In this document: one piece after another, positions 1 to 7,003 of the stretch | Numbering within the stretch: position 1 is the first letter of the stretch | Layout: each line of letters starts with the position of its first letter | Source: an uncultured Alphaproteobacteria bacterium | GTDB taxonomy: Bacteria; Pseudomonadota; Alphaproteobacteria; Rs-D84 | Assembly: GCA_947305255.1 (NCBI GenBank) | Contig: CAMZDE010000022.1 | Coordinates: 1 to 15,408, forward strand | Length of the DNA: 15,408 nucleotides | Reading direction: 5' to 3' | Position numbers and translations under genes: made by a program | Notes under the pieces: generated by a model | What the model was told of the DNA's origin: nothing | The model's input: the letters and a program-made list of their open reading frames with translations, nothing else | Database searches by the model: none

Positions 1-192
1 AACGAAAGTTTCGAAATCGGCGGGCTAGAATGGCCATTATATACCCGTCCGTCAGTATGGCGTGGACAAAGTGTCCCAGAAGTCCTGCTGTCCGGTCACC
101 ATGGCAATATCGAACGGTGGCGGAAACAACAATCGGACGAAATAACAAAACAACGTCGTCCGGATCTTAGACTTAAGGAAATGAAAAAATGA
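1..192 (+). CDS. trmD: tRNA (guanine-N1)-methyltransferase TrmD, C-terminal part
   Basis: The gene enters from the left edge, so only its last 63 codons are present. TrmD transfers a methyl group from S-adenosylmethionine to G37 of tRNAs and so prevents frameshifting. The visible part reads through WPLYTRPSVWRG, VPEVLLSGHHGNIERWR and RRPDLRL, which is the conserved tail of the SPOUT-fold enzyme, including the SGxHxxIxxWR block. The stop TGA at 190-192 overlaps the rplS start (ATGA at 189-192), so the two genes are translationally coupled. The trmD-rplS order is common in bacteria. Identification is firm; the N-terminal half cannot be assessed. Confidence 0.95.
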   Translation, partial: NESFEIGGLEWPLYTRPSVWRGQSVPEVLLSGHHGNIERWRKQQSDEITKQRRPDLRLKEMKK

Positions 193-572
193 GCATTATT
201 AAAAAAATAGAAGCATCACAAATCGCTAAATTAAAAGGCGACAAAGTAATACCTGAATTCAAAGCGGGTGATACATTGAAAGTGCATGTAAAAATCAAAG
301 ATGGGGACAAATTCCGTATCCAATTATTCGAAGGTGTTGTTATTGCACGCGATGGTGGAAATGGAAACAACGCGTCGTTCACTGTACGCCGTGAATCTTA
401 TGGCGTTGGCGTAGAACGCAAATTCCCATTGTATAGCCCAGCAATCGAAAAAATTGAAAAAGTTCGTGTCGGTAAAGTTCGCCGTTCGAAATTGTTCTTT
501 TTGCGTGGATTGTCTGGCAAAAAGGCTCGTATCGTTGAAGATTTGTCAGCGACAAAGAAAGACGCTGAATAA
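189..572 (+). CDS. rplS: 50S ribosomal protein L19 (bL19)
   Basis: A 127-residue protein of the normal bL19 length. It sits at the 30S-50S interface of the ribosome. Recognisable blocks are IPEFKAGDTLKVHVKI, RIQLFEGVVIARDGG, SFTVRRESYGVGVER and the FPLYSPAIEKIEKVRVGKVRRSKLFFLRG region. The ATG at 189 overlaps the trmD stop. It has a Shine-Dalgarno AAGGAA at 175-180, inside the end of trmD, 8 nt upstream. A terminator starts about 20 nt after the stop codon, so rplS is the last gene of this operon. Confidence 0.98.
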   Translation: MSIIKKIEASQIAKLKGDKVIPEFKAGDTLKVHVKIKDGDKFRIQLFEGVVIARDGGNGNNASFTVRRESYGVGVERKFPLYSPAIEKIEKVRVGKVRRSKLFFLRGLSGKKARIVEDLSATKKDAE

Positions 573-592
573 TTCGTCGATATTTAATAAAG

Positions 593-620
593 AACCCCAC
601 GATTGTGGGGTTTTTATTTT
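593..620 (+). terminator. Rho-independent terminator after rplS
   Basis: An 8-bp perfect stem (AACCCCAC / GTGGGGTT, 593-600 and 605-612) with a GATT loop is followed by TTTATTTT. It lies between the convergent rplS and metallophosphoesterase genes, whose stops are at 572 and 632. It may also stop minus-strand transcription, though the U-run in that direction (CTTTATT) is weaker. Confidence 0.9.
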
Positions 621-631
621 GTTTTATTTTT

Positions 632-1156
632 TTATCTTTCAAACACACGTGGTTTATCAAGAAACGGGTTTATTAATGCCACCGGCGCATAATTTGTTTT
701 TTCAACACAAACGTTTATACAATGGTCGTGTATCGGGAAATCATAATCATTGATATGAATGTGCCCATGAAAGTTCGCTATTTGTGGCAAATTTCCAAAT
801 TCTTCCAATGGTTCATGCGATAACATTATATAATTTTCTGCATCATAAACCGGATGTTTATAGACTTCATCAAAACCGCAATCGCGCCACCAACATTTTG
901 AATGGTCCCTGTCGTGGTTGCCCAAAATTAAGCATTTATATCCGTGCATGCGCGAAAGAACTTTTTGAACTTTTTCTTTTGTTGCGTTATACATAACGTC
1001 CCCCAGCCAATAACAAACGTCTTGTTTTCCAACGACCGCATTGTATCGTCTGATGATTGTGTTGTTCATTTCGCCAACGTTATGAAACGGACGTTGTGCG
1101 TGTTCTATGATGTTTGCGTGATCAAAGTGAGGATCTGAAAAAACAAATCTTTTCAT
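632..1156 (-). CDS. Small calcineurin-like metallophosphoesterase
   Basis: A 174-residue protein carrying the full set of calcineurin-like phosphoesterase metal ligands: D8-x-H10 (SDPHFDH), GD53, GNH81D82, H114 (SHEP) and GH132IH134. The order FSDPHFDHANIIEHAQRPF then EMN matches the small single-domain subfamily found in phages and bacterial genomes, whose substrate is usually unknown (phosphodiester or phosphomonoester). I chose ATG at 1156 rather than GTG at 1165. AAAGGTGA lies at the correct distance before 1156 but would overlap the GTG. The gene starts 15 nt after the AbiEii-like gene and shares no other visible promoter, so the two are probably one transcript. It has no signal peptide, so it is cytoplasmic. 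The family call is firm; the biological role is not known. Confidence 0.9.
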   Translation of the reverse strand: MKRFVFSDPHFDHANIIEHAQRPFHNVGEMNNTIIRRYNAVVGKQDVCYWLGDVMYNATKEKVQKVLSRMHGYKCLILGNHDRDHSKCWWRDCGFDEVYKHPVYDAENYIMLSHEPLEEFGNLPQIANFHGHIHINDYDFPIHDHCINVCVEKTNYAPVALINPFLDKPRVFER

Positions 1157-1171
1157 TTTTGTCACCTTTGG

Positions 1172-2098
1172 TTATAAACTTTTTATGTTCTTGTTTAATG
1201 TTTGCAACGTGCACAGAATATTGTTCCATGTTTCTTGGCGTCCTATGAAACGGTTAGACATATTGGAATATTCAGATGCCAATGTTTGCAAATCATTTTC
1301 AGTCGGCAATATTTCCAAATCGCAAATACGTTCTGGCGATGTCATTTTGCGTGTAGTATATAATTGTTGGTATTTTTCTATTGCCTTGAACATGTTTTGC
1401 GTTTGATTTAATTTGACGCACGGTGCCAGATTTGCTACGTCATAATAATGATGGGCTAAACCTGGGCGCATGACACCCAATTGACGAATAGTGTATAATG
1501 CGTAAATTTTATCCCAGAAAGTTTGTGCATAATGCACCGTTGGAATTTCTGTGGTTGACGGCGTCCCAAGGGAATACGGCGTAACCGAATGATATTCAAC
1601 GGTTTCAGAATTATAATGACGTGGGATAAATTCAATATTTATGCATTTTTCTATCTTTGGATTCAAATTAGAAGAATACGAACAATATAATATTGGCAGC
1701 GCGCGCCCTTGCTTAATAGTTTGCGATGCGCGCAGTTGGCGATCAGTAATAATAGTAAAATGACCGATAGTGTTAACGACTTTTGTAACTTCTTTGTTAA
1801 AATCGTTAAATACACAATCAACAAATTTGTCTTTGAAATTATTTAATTTTTTTGATCCGCGTGTTTCTGGTAAATCTTCAAAATCAGTGAAAGCCAAATC
1901 AATATCTTGGCCGATGCGCGAACCGATTTTATATATTTTAGTTATCGTTCCGCCGCCGGCAAAAATAAAATTTTTCTTAAAAAAAGGTTCATCAAAAAGC
2001 CTATCCAGAATTACGCATTCCAGATAATCTTTTTCCGCCATGATTGGGTTTTTCTCGTGGCGAAAGGAATCAAAAATATTATAATCTATGTCGTACAT
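1172..2098 (-). CDS. AbiEii/AbiGii-family nucleotidyltransferase (toxin-like, no AbiEi partner seen)
   Basis: A 308-residue protein with the AbiEii layout. There is an EKDYLECVIL helix near residues 22-31, a nucleotidyltransferase motif with FAGGGT (G48-T51) and DID (D65, D67), and a likely third carboxylate in NIEF (E156). The family C-terminal motifs are K197 in FWDKIYAL and HHYYD (H216-D220). AbiEii proteins are type IV toxins that transfer nucleotides onto RNA targets, normally paired with an AbiEi antitoxin encoded just upstream. Here no such gene exists. The region upstream is a promoter and a divergent gene, and the gene downstream is a metallophosphoesterase. The first ATG (2098) lies about 7 nt after the -10 box, so translation may be leaderless. 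An internal ATG at 2041 (MAEKDYL) is the alternative start. It could also be a non-toxin housekeeping member of the superfamily. Confidence 0.85.
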   Translation of the reverse strand: MYDIDYNIFDSFRHEKNPIMAEKDYLECVILDRLFDEPFFKKNFIFAGGGTITKIYKIGSRIGQDIDLAFTDFEDLPETRGSKKLNNFKDKFVDCVFNDFNKEVTKVVNTIGHFTIITDRQLRASQTIKQGRALPILYCSYSSNLNPKIEKCINIEFIPRHYNSETVEYHSVTPYSLGTPSTTEIPTVHYAQTFWDKIYALYTIRQLGVMRPGLAHHYYDVANLAPCVKLNQTQNMFKAIEKYQQLYTTRKMTSPERICDLEILPTENDLQTLASEYSNMSNRFIGRQETWNNILCTLQTLNKNIKSL

Positions 2099-2105
2099 GC
2101 CTAAT

Positions 2106-2133
2106 ATTTTAATACATTAATTCATTTTGTCAA
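2106..2133 (-). promoter_or_regulatory. Promoter of the abiEii-like/metallophosphoesterase pair (leaderless arrangement)
   Basis: On the minus strand a perfect -35 TTGACA (2133-2128) is followed after 16 nt by TAAAAT (2111-2106). The expected transcription start, about 7 nt further, falls at 2099-2098, on the ATG itself. A short dyad TTAAT-AC-ATTAA (2109-2120) covers part of the -10 box and spacer and could be an operator, though such AT-rich dyads arise easily by chance. Confidence 0.7.
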
Positions 2134-2161
2134 TATTTTTTGATTTTTTATACTTATCAAT

Positions 2162-2190
2162 TTGACTTAACCGAAACATCGCGGTATCAT
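2162..2190 (+). promoter_or_regulatory. Promoter of the DUF2155-tsaD operon (leaderless arrangement)
   Basis: TTGACT (2162-2167), a 17-nt spacer and TATCAT (2185-2190). The next gene begins with three consecutive ATG codons at 2195, 2198 and 2201. The predicted transcription start falls at about 2197-2198. The upstream sequence has no Shine-Dalgarno motif. Confidence 0.6.
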
Positions 2191-2194
2191 ATAG

Positions 2195-2560
2195 ATGATG
2201 ATGATAAAAAAACTATATTTTTCCTTGTTTTGTGCTTTTTGTGGTCTTGTTGTGCCACATGACGCGTTGTCTTATATTGAAAAAGATTTCGCGGTCGTGC
2301 GCATTATGGACAAAGCGGCCGGCAAAACACAACTTTTGACTTTTCCATTAAATCAGCCTATTCAATTTGACGGTTTGGTTCTGAATGCACGTAATTGTAA
2401 GCAATCTGATCCGTTTGATGCAGAAAATTTCTTTGTTTTTCTTGAAATTTATACCAAAAACGACGGTCGTATTTTTAGTGGCTGGATGAACCGTAATGAA
2501 CCCGGGCAAAACCCATTACAAAACGATGTATATGATGTTTGGTTGGAAAAGTGTGAATAA
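2195..2560 (+). CDS. DUF2155 family exported protein
   Basis: A 121-residue protein with an N-terminal signal peptide: KK followed by a hydrophobic stretch, likely cut near residues 25-27 (ALS-Y). The mature part matches DUF2155 of alphaproteobacteria. It has VVRIMDKAAGKTQLLTFPLNQPIQFDGLVLNARNC, in the family pattern of a 'dKvt.r...f.vpvg....f..L.i..r.C' strand series. FVFLEIYTKNDGRIFSGWMNRNEP and the ending YDVWLEKC also fit. The two cysteines (NC and KC) could form a disulphide in the periplasm. The family's molecular role is not established. The first three codons are all ATG, and the second (2198) fits best with leaderless initiation at the usual 7-nt distance. It heads a tightly packed operon ending in tsaD. 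Confidence 0.85.
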   Translation: MMMIKKLYFSLFCAFCGLVVPHDALSYIEKDFAVVRIMDKAAGKTQLLTFPLNQPIQFDGLVLNARNCKQSDPFDAENFFVFLEIYTKNDGRIFSGWMNRNEPGQNPLQNDVYDVWLEKCE

Positions 2561-2562
2561 TA

Positions 2563-2901
2563 ATGGCAAAAAAGACAAAATTAAGAATTATTAAAAGATT
2601 GATAAAAACAACCATTGCGATTTGTGTTTTGATTGCGTTGGTGTTTTTGGGCTTTTTTGTGAAATATAATTACACATTTGAAAATTCAGATATGTCAAAA
2701 TGGTTGACATTGTCAGAAAACCAGCGCGTTTCCACGTTGCGACGCGTTATTCCAGACCATGATATTGACCAAGATTTATTGATTCAATGCGTGACCAAAA
2801 TCGCAGAATTACCAGATTCTGACAAAATGGATATCCGTGACGCCATTGCACTTTGTTATAGTGGCATAAAAACAAACACGAACACAAATAATGAAAAATA
2901 G
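2563..2901 (+). CDS. Small single-pass membrane protein of unknown function
   Basis: A 112-residue protein that I do not recognise. A basic N-terminus (KKTKLRIIKRLIK) precedes one hydrophobic segment at about residues 16-34, which fits an N-in, C-out topology with a periplasmic domain of about 75 residues. That domain holds two cysteines (QC and LC), which could pair. The ATG is 2 nt after the stop of the DUF2155 gene, and the end overlaps the start of the next gene by 11 nt, so it is translated as part of the same operon. The composition resembles its neighbours. The reading frame is well supported by the tight spacing on both sides; the function is unknown, and an envelope role is inferred only from the two flanking exported proteins. 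Confidence 0.7.
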   Translation: MAKKTKLRIIKRLIKTTIAICVLIALVFLGFFVKYNYTFENSDMSKWLTLSENQRVSTLRRVIPDHDIDQDLLIQCVTKIAELPDSDKMDIRDAIALCYSGIKTNTNTNNEK

Positions 2902-3592
2902 TTGTTTATGTTTTCTTTTTGTTTTGTTTATGACTGCATGTTCCCAGCCTGCCCCACAACATATCGGAAAACAATATATTGGTGCAAAATATGTGAATGA
3001 CCCGTTGGGCGAAGAAATGGCCCCAGATAGTGATCCTTTGGTTCGATTTGACGCGTTTGATTGTGTGACGTTTGTAGAAACCGCTCTGGCCAATGGCGAC
3101 AGGGATATATTAACCAAAATCAGATATAAAAACGGCGAAATCGGCTTTTTAACCCGCAACCATTTTATTGAATCTGATTGGATAAAAAATAACAGTGATA
3201 TTGTTCAGGATGCCACTGAAAAATATTCTGATGTAATCGCGCAACGCAAAGTGACAATTGATAAACAAAAATGGTTCAAACGGGTTCATAATATCGATGT
3301 AAAAATTCCAAAAACAACCGTTACAATCAAATATATTCCATACGACAATATCCAAACATTTTCGTCTGGGAAACCTTTGATTGTGCTGTTTATCGTGGAC
3401 AATCCAAAAATTGCTGATAAAATAGGCACTGATTTAGCGGTGGCGCACATGGGATTTTTGTTGCCAGACGGCACTTTGCGTCATGCGTCAAGTCATTTTG
3501 GACGCGTCATAGATGTTGATTTTAATGAATACATACACGAACGCGCAAAAAACAAAAAGAATTTAGGCATAACATTATTGGAAATAAAATGA
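2891..3592 (+). CDS. DUF1460 N-acetylmuramoyl-L-alanine amidase-like lipoprotein
   Basis: A 233-residue protein with a short hydrophobic signal ending in a lipobox-like MTAC (C17), so probably a lipoprotein. The body matches the DUF1460 amidase-like family (NlpC/P60-related fold). YVNDPLGE is followed by RFDAFDCVTFVET with the presumed nucleophile C58, then IRYKNGEIGFLTRNHFIESDWI. The C-terminal AHMGFLLPDG (H186) and LRHASS (H198) supply the catalytic or supporting histidines. Members studied cleave the bond between muramic acid and L-alanine or related peptidoglycan fragments. Here the key residues are intact, so an active cell-wall enzyme is likely. It overlaps the previous gene by 11 nt and the tsaD start by 4 nt (ATGA). 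Substrate and exact cut site cannot be read from the sequence. Confidence 0.87.
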   Translation: MKNSCLCFLFVLFMTACSQPAPQHIGKQYIGAKYVNDPLGEEMAPDSDPLVRFDAFDCVTFVETALANGDRDILTKIRYKNGEIGFLTRNHFIESDWIKNNSDIVQDATEKYSDVIAQRKVTIDKQKWFKRVHNIDVKIPKTTVTIKYIPYDNIQTFSSGKPLIVLFIVDNPKIADKIGTDLAVAHMGFLLPDGTLRHASSHFGRVIDVDFNEYIHERAKNKKNLGITLLEIK

Positions 3593-4713
3593 GTGAAGAA
3601 AAATTAATTCGTATGGACATGGGCGGAATTTCAAAGGATACTGTCGACAATGCGGACGTTGTTTGTTTAGGTATTGAATCTTCCTGTGACGAAACCAGTG
3701 CAGCCATAGTGGATAGCAACAAAAACATTTTGGCGCATATCATTTATTCTCAGATACCAGAACACCAAAAGTATGGTGGTGTTGTGCCGGAATTGGCCGC
3801 ACGCGCACATATATTGGCCGTTGATGAAGTTATTCGTTTAACACTGGAACGCGCGAACAAAACCATTGACGATATTGATGTTATTGCGGCGACCGCTGGC
3901 CCGGGGCTGATTGGGGGCGTCTTGGTTGGTTGGATGGCCGCAACAGGCATTGCAAACGCGACGAACAAACCTTTGGTTGCGGTTAATCATCTAGAAGGCC
4001 ATGCATTGGTTCCACGCCTGTGTGCCGCATCGGCAACAGATGCCGCAACAAATATTAACGTTGAATTTCCATATCTTTTGATGTTGGCGTCAGGGGGGCA
4101 TTGTCAGATATTGTTGGTTCGCGGCGTTGGTAAATATGAATTGATTGGTCAAACTTTGGACGATAGTGCCGGCGAAGCCTTCGACAAAGTGGCAAAAATG
4201 TTAGGATTGGGATACCCTGGCGGGCCAATTGTTGATAAGCGTGCAAAAATGGGCAACGCAAAACGATTTAATTTTCCGCGTCCATTATGCGATAAATCGG
4301 GGTGTGATTTTTCTTTCTCAGGTATAAAAACTGCCGCACGAATGATATTAGATAAAACCCCAGAATCAGATATAAACGACGAATTTATAAACGATTTTTG
4401 CGCTTCTTTCCAATCGGCAGTTGTCGATTGCATAACCAACCGTTTGCACAATGCATTGAAAGACGAACGTGTAATAAATGCATCACCGAAAACGATGGTT
4501 GTTGCAGGCGGCGTTGCTAAAAACAGTGCTATTCGCGCCGCCATGGAAGAATTGGCAATAAAATCAAAAATGCTTTTTGCGGCACCGCCGATGAATTTGT
4601 GTACTGATAATGGCGCGATGATTGCATGGGCTGGTATTGAAAATTATATGGTTGGAAATATTGTTCGTGAACCTGTGGCGCCCCGCCCCCGTTGGCCGTT
4701 GACTGAATTATAA
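3589..4713 (+). CDS. tsaD: tRNA N6-threonylcarbamoyladenosine transferase TsaD
   Basis: TsaD, with TsaB and TsaE, transfers the threonylcarbamoyl group to A37 of tRNAs reading ANN codons. The ASKHA-fold hallmarks are present: LGIESSCDETSAAIV (about 27-41), GGVVPELAARAH, and the metal-binding NHLEGH (H134, H138). Also present are SGGHCQILLV, GEAFDKVAKMLGLGYPGGP, FSFSGIKTA and the late LCTDNGAMIAWAG. The protein has 374 residues, a little long because about 22 residues (MSEEKLIRMDMGG...) precede the usual start of the fold. ATG 3589 is supported by overlap with the previous stop and a GGA seven nt upstream. An internal ATG (M9 or M11) would give a more usual length. The last ~15 bases carry the -35 box of the next operon. 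Confidence 0.97.
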   Translation: MSEEKLIRMDMGGISKDTVDNADVVCLGIESSCDETSAAIVDSNKNILAHIIYSQIPEHQKYGGVVPELAARAHILAVDEVIRLTLERANKTIDDIDVIAATAGPGLIGGVLVGWMAATGIANATNKPLVAVNHLEGHALVPRLCAASATDAATNINVEFPYLLMLASGGHCQILLVRGVGKYELIGQTLDDSAGEAFDKVAKMLGLGYPGGPIVDKRAKMGNAKRFNFPRPLCDKSGCDFSFSGIKTAARMILDKTPESDINDEFINDFCASFQSAVVDCITNRLHNALKDERVINASPKTMVVAGGVAKNSAIRAAMEELAIKSKMLFAAPPMNLCTDNGAMIAWAGIENYMVGNIVREPVAPRPRWPLTEL

Positions 4714-4727
4714 AAATTTGGTACAAT
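4699..4727 (+). promoter_or_regulatory. Promoter of the paralogue pair and xseA (leaderless arrangement)
   Basis: TTGACT (4699-4704) inside the end of tsaD, a 17-nt spacer, and TACAAT (4722-4727). The -10 box overlaps the ATG at 4726, so that ATG would lie upstream of the transcript. The predicted start is 4734-4735, on the next in-frame ATG. Confidence 0.6.
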
Positions 4728-4734
4728 GTGTTCC

Positions 4735-5241
4735 ATGAATACTTATGCCGAAAGATACGAAGAATTTACCAAAGCAACAGTCAAATTGGCCGAATTGATT
4801 CAAAACGCAAACCGTGATAAATTGGCGGGGCTGTCATACACGTTGCCTCAGGTCACATTCGCATTGCGCAGTATTTACAAAGATCCGATTTTTCATGAAA
4901 AATTTGTTGGCGGCAAAATGTCTGATAATAAATGGTCTTCGGGATTTTGTGCGATGGCCAGCGTTGTTATCTATGAAATGTTCGGCGGTTCGGACGTTTG
5001 GAATTTAATGGCAATACGTCGTCAAGACTGGGAACGTGGTTCTGTTGTGTTTTTGCAAGACAAGGCTTCGGGATTAAATTTTGGCACAACCGGCGAACAT
5101 TTTTATCCCGTAACAATCCCATACGAAATTGGAAAGCCGTTGGATATAAACAGATTAAACACGCCTAATAAAGACATTTTTAAGAACGTGTTGAATTTTG
5201 AATTAAAGGTTTTATACGGCCGTTCTGGGGAAAAGCAGTGA
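4735..5241 (+). CDS. Unknown protein, degenerate paralogue of the next gene
   Basis: A 168-residue soluble protein without a signal peptide. It aligns over most of its length with the next gene: W-SSGFC-x-x-AS, W-NLMAI---W, and PYEIGK in the same order and spacing. The family looks like a papain-like cysteine fold, perhaps distantly related to YunG-type proteins, with Cys in GFC, His before an aromatic-L pair, and Asp in FD-T. In this copy the Cys (C72) is kept, but the His position is V105 and the Asp position is G117, so it is probably inactive or structural. I chose ATG 4735 because the earlier ATG at 4726 lies within the -10 box. It is the first gene of an operon with its paralogue and xseA. 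The fold assignment is tentative. Confidence 0.75.
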   Translation: MNTYAERYEEFTKATVKLAELIQNANRDKLAGLSYTLPQVTFALRSIYKDPIFHEKFVGGKMSDNKWSSGFCAMASVVIYEMFGGSDVWNLMAIRRQDWERGSVVFLQDKASGLNFGTTGEHFYPVTIPYEIGKPLDINRLNTPNKDIFKNVLNFELKVLYGRSGEKQ

Positions 5242-5247
5242 TATATT

Positions 5248-5763
5248 ATGGACAACATTAACAAGAAAGAATTTTATGAATCTGCGACACGCAAAATATT
5301 ATCAAAAATTGATAATATGGCATTGGCGCCTGATGACCGGCGTCAGGCTATTTATTTTACAAAACTTTTTCGCGAAGCGTTCAAATTTGACGAAATTAAA
5401 CAGTACACTTTCATAACAAAATACAACAAAATATGGGATTTAGGATATGATTCTGCCGGCTTTTGTCGCGCCGCCAGTATAACCTTTGCAATCGTGATGG
5501 GGTTAAAAGATTGGCAATTGATGTGTATTGATGAATCAGAATGGTCTGTACATGAATCACACCATTATTTGAAACATATCCCCAGTGGCGAATTTTTTGA
5601 TATTACATATGATCAATTTGCAATCGATGGTATTACTGTGCCTTATGATTTTGGGCACAAGGCGATATTTGGGTTGACACCTAATGATTATCCTATAAAA
5701 TTCGCAAGAGCGTTAGATATCGATATAATAGATGTTTTAAAAGGCAAACAAAAAGGGAAATAA
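5248..5763 (+). CDS. Unknown protein, possible cysteine-peptidase-like fold
   Basis: A 171-residue soluble protein, paralogous to the preceding gene from which it is separated by 6 nt. It has the candidate triad C73 (SAGFCRAAS), H106 (SHHYLKH) and D118 (EFFDITYDQF). The block 'H-Y-L...G-x-FFD-T-DQF' resembles the HFW...DLT.DQF pattern of YunG-like and other papain-fold proteins. The pattern is seen directly; the fold and activity are inference. The protein could instead bind a ligand without catalysis. xseA starts one nt after its stop, so expression of the exonuclease subunit is tied to this pair. I know of no characterised homologue. Confidence 0.75.
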   Translation: MDNINKKEFYESATRKILSKIDNMALAPDDRRQAIYFTKLFREAFKFDEIKQYTFITKYNKIWDLGYDSAGFCRAASITFAIVMGLKDWQLMCIDESEWSVHESHHYLKHIPSGEFFDITYDQFAIDGITVPYDFGHKAIFGLTPNDYPIKFARALDIDIIDVLKGKQKGK

Positions 5764-5764
5764 A

Positions 5765-7003
5765 ATGTTGCCAAAACCGGAACCTTTTGTAAAACCAGAT
5801 ATGATTTTCAGTGTTTCTGATGCGTCTGCATTATTGAAAAAGGTTGTTGAAACCGCGTTTCCTGAAATTCGTATTCGCGGTGAATTGTCGCAAATTACAC
5901 ACGCGTCATCGGGGCATTTATATATGACTATCAAAGATTCTGATGCGGCGATAAACGCTATTATTTGGCGCGGCACACCCGTTGGTTTCAAATTAGAAGA
6001 AGGAATGGAAGTAATCATAACCGGACGTTTTACAACATATCCTGCGCGCAGCAATTACCAAATTATTATAAATTCTATTGAAATGGCGGGTGTTGGTGCA
6101 ATATTAAAAATGTTGGAAGAACGCAAACGTAAATTGGCCGCCGAAGGATTGTTTGATGCATCACTAAAAAAGCCTTTGCCGCGTTTTCCGCAAACTATCG
6201 GCGTGGTGACCAGTCCGACCGGTGCTGCATTCCAAGATATTCAAAATCGTCTGCGCGAACGGTTTCCGGTACATGTTTTATTATATCCTGCGACGGTTCA
6301 AGGGGCAAATGCGGCCACCGAAGTTACCGCAGGAATTGAATATTTTAATCGTATGAATAACGTAGATGTTATTATTGTTGCACGTGGTGGTGGCGCATTG
6401 GAAGATTTATTGCCTTTTTCCGAAGAAATAGTCGTTCGTGCTGCGGCGCACAGTCATATACCGTTAATTTCAGGTGTTGGACACGAACCAGATTGGATGC
6501 TGATTGATTTTGCTGCCGATGTGCGCGCGCCCACCCCCACAGGTGCTGCAGAAATGGTTGTCCCAACAAAAATATCATTAATCCAAGAAATCGATAATTT
6601 GTCGCATCGTTTGTCCAGTGCTTTCGTGGGACGTTTAACAAATTTGAAACAACAAATTGCGTCGATAACCCCAAAAAGCCCAAAACAGGTTTTGATGGAA
6701 CAAAGTCAGCGTCTGGACGATATTGCCAGAACGATGACGTTGATTATTGATACAAAAATTCAAAGTGCACACCAAAAAATTGATTTAATGGCGCGGTTTC
6801 CGATTATATTGGAGACTAAATTTAATTCGTTAAATCAATCAATTATGCATATGGGACAAATGCTAAAATCATTATCATATAAAAACGTGTTGCAACGCGG
6901 CTATGCGATTGTTCGTGACGTGAATAATAATATAGTCAGCACATCTGCTGCCATTCCGGCCGCTATCGAATTCGCAGACGGGGTGTTAAAACTTGACAAA
7001 TAG
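5765..7003 (+). CDS. xseA: Exodeoxyribonuclease VII large subunit
   Basis: XseA with several XseB subunits degrades single-stranded DNA from both ends to oligonucleotides. The 412-residue protein is of normal length. It begins with an OB-fold DNA-binding domain (about residues 14-110: FSVSDASALLKKVVETAFPEIRIRGELSQ, SSGHLYMTIKD, IIWRG). The conserved catalytic core follows: PRFPQTIGVVTSPTGAAFQDIQNRLRERFP, LYPATVQGANAATEV, VIIVARGGGALEDLLPFSEE and SGVGHEPDWMLIDFAADVRAPTPTGAAE. A helical region with LQRGYAIVRD ends the protein. An AGGGA motif lies about 7 nt before the ATG, inside the end of the previous gene. No terminator follows; the -35 of the next promoter lies within its last codons. The small subunit xseB is not in this window. 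Confidence 0.97.
   Translation: MLPKPEPFVKPDMIFSVSDASALLKKVVETAFPEIRIRGELSQITHASSGHLYMTIKDSDAAINAIIWRGTPVGFKLEEGMEVIITGRFTTYPARSNYQIIINSIEMAGVGAILKMLEERKRKLAAEGLFDASLKKPLPRFPQTIGVVTSPTGAAFQDIQNRLRERFPVHVLLYPATVQGANAATEVTAGIEYFNRMNNVDVIIVARGGGALEDLLPFSEEIVVRAAAHSHIPLISGVGHEPDWMLIDFAADVRAPTPTGAAEMVVPTKISLIQEIDNLSHRLSSAFVGRLTNLKQQIASITPKSPKQVLMEQSQRLDDIARTMTLIIDTKIQSAHQKIDLMARFPIILETKFNSLNQSIMHMGQMLKSLSYKNVLQRGYAIVRDVNNNIVSTSAAIPAAIEFADGVLKLDK

Noticed and set aside
1157..1165. GTG start at 1165 for the metallophosphoesterase
   Set aside because: The AAAGGTGA ribosome site overlaps this GTG and is correctly placed for ATG 1156.
4149..4544. 131-codon minus-strand ORF within tsaD
   Set aside because: It is antisense to conserved TsaD motifs, and its sequence is simply the opposite-strand shadow.
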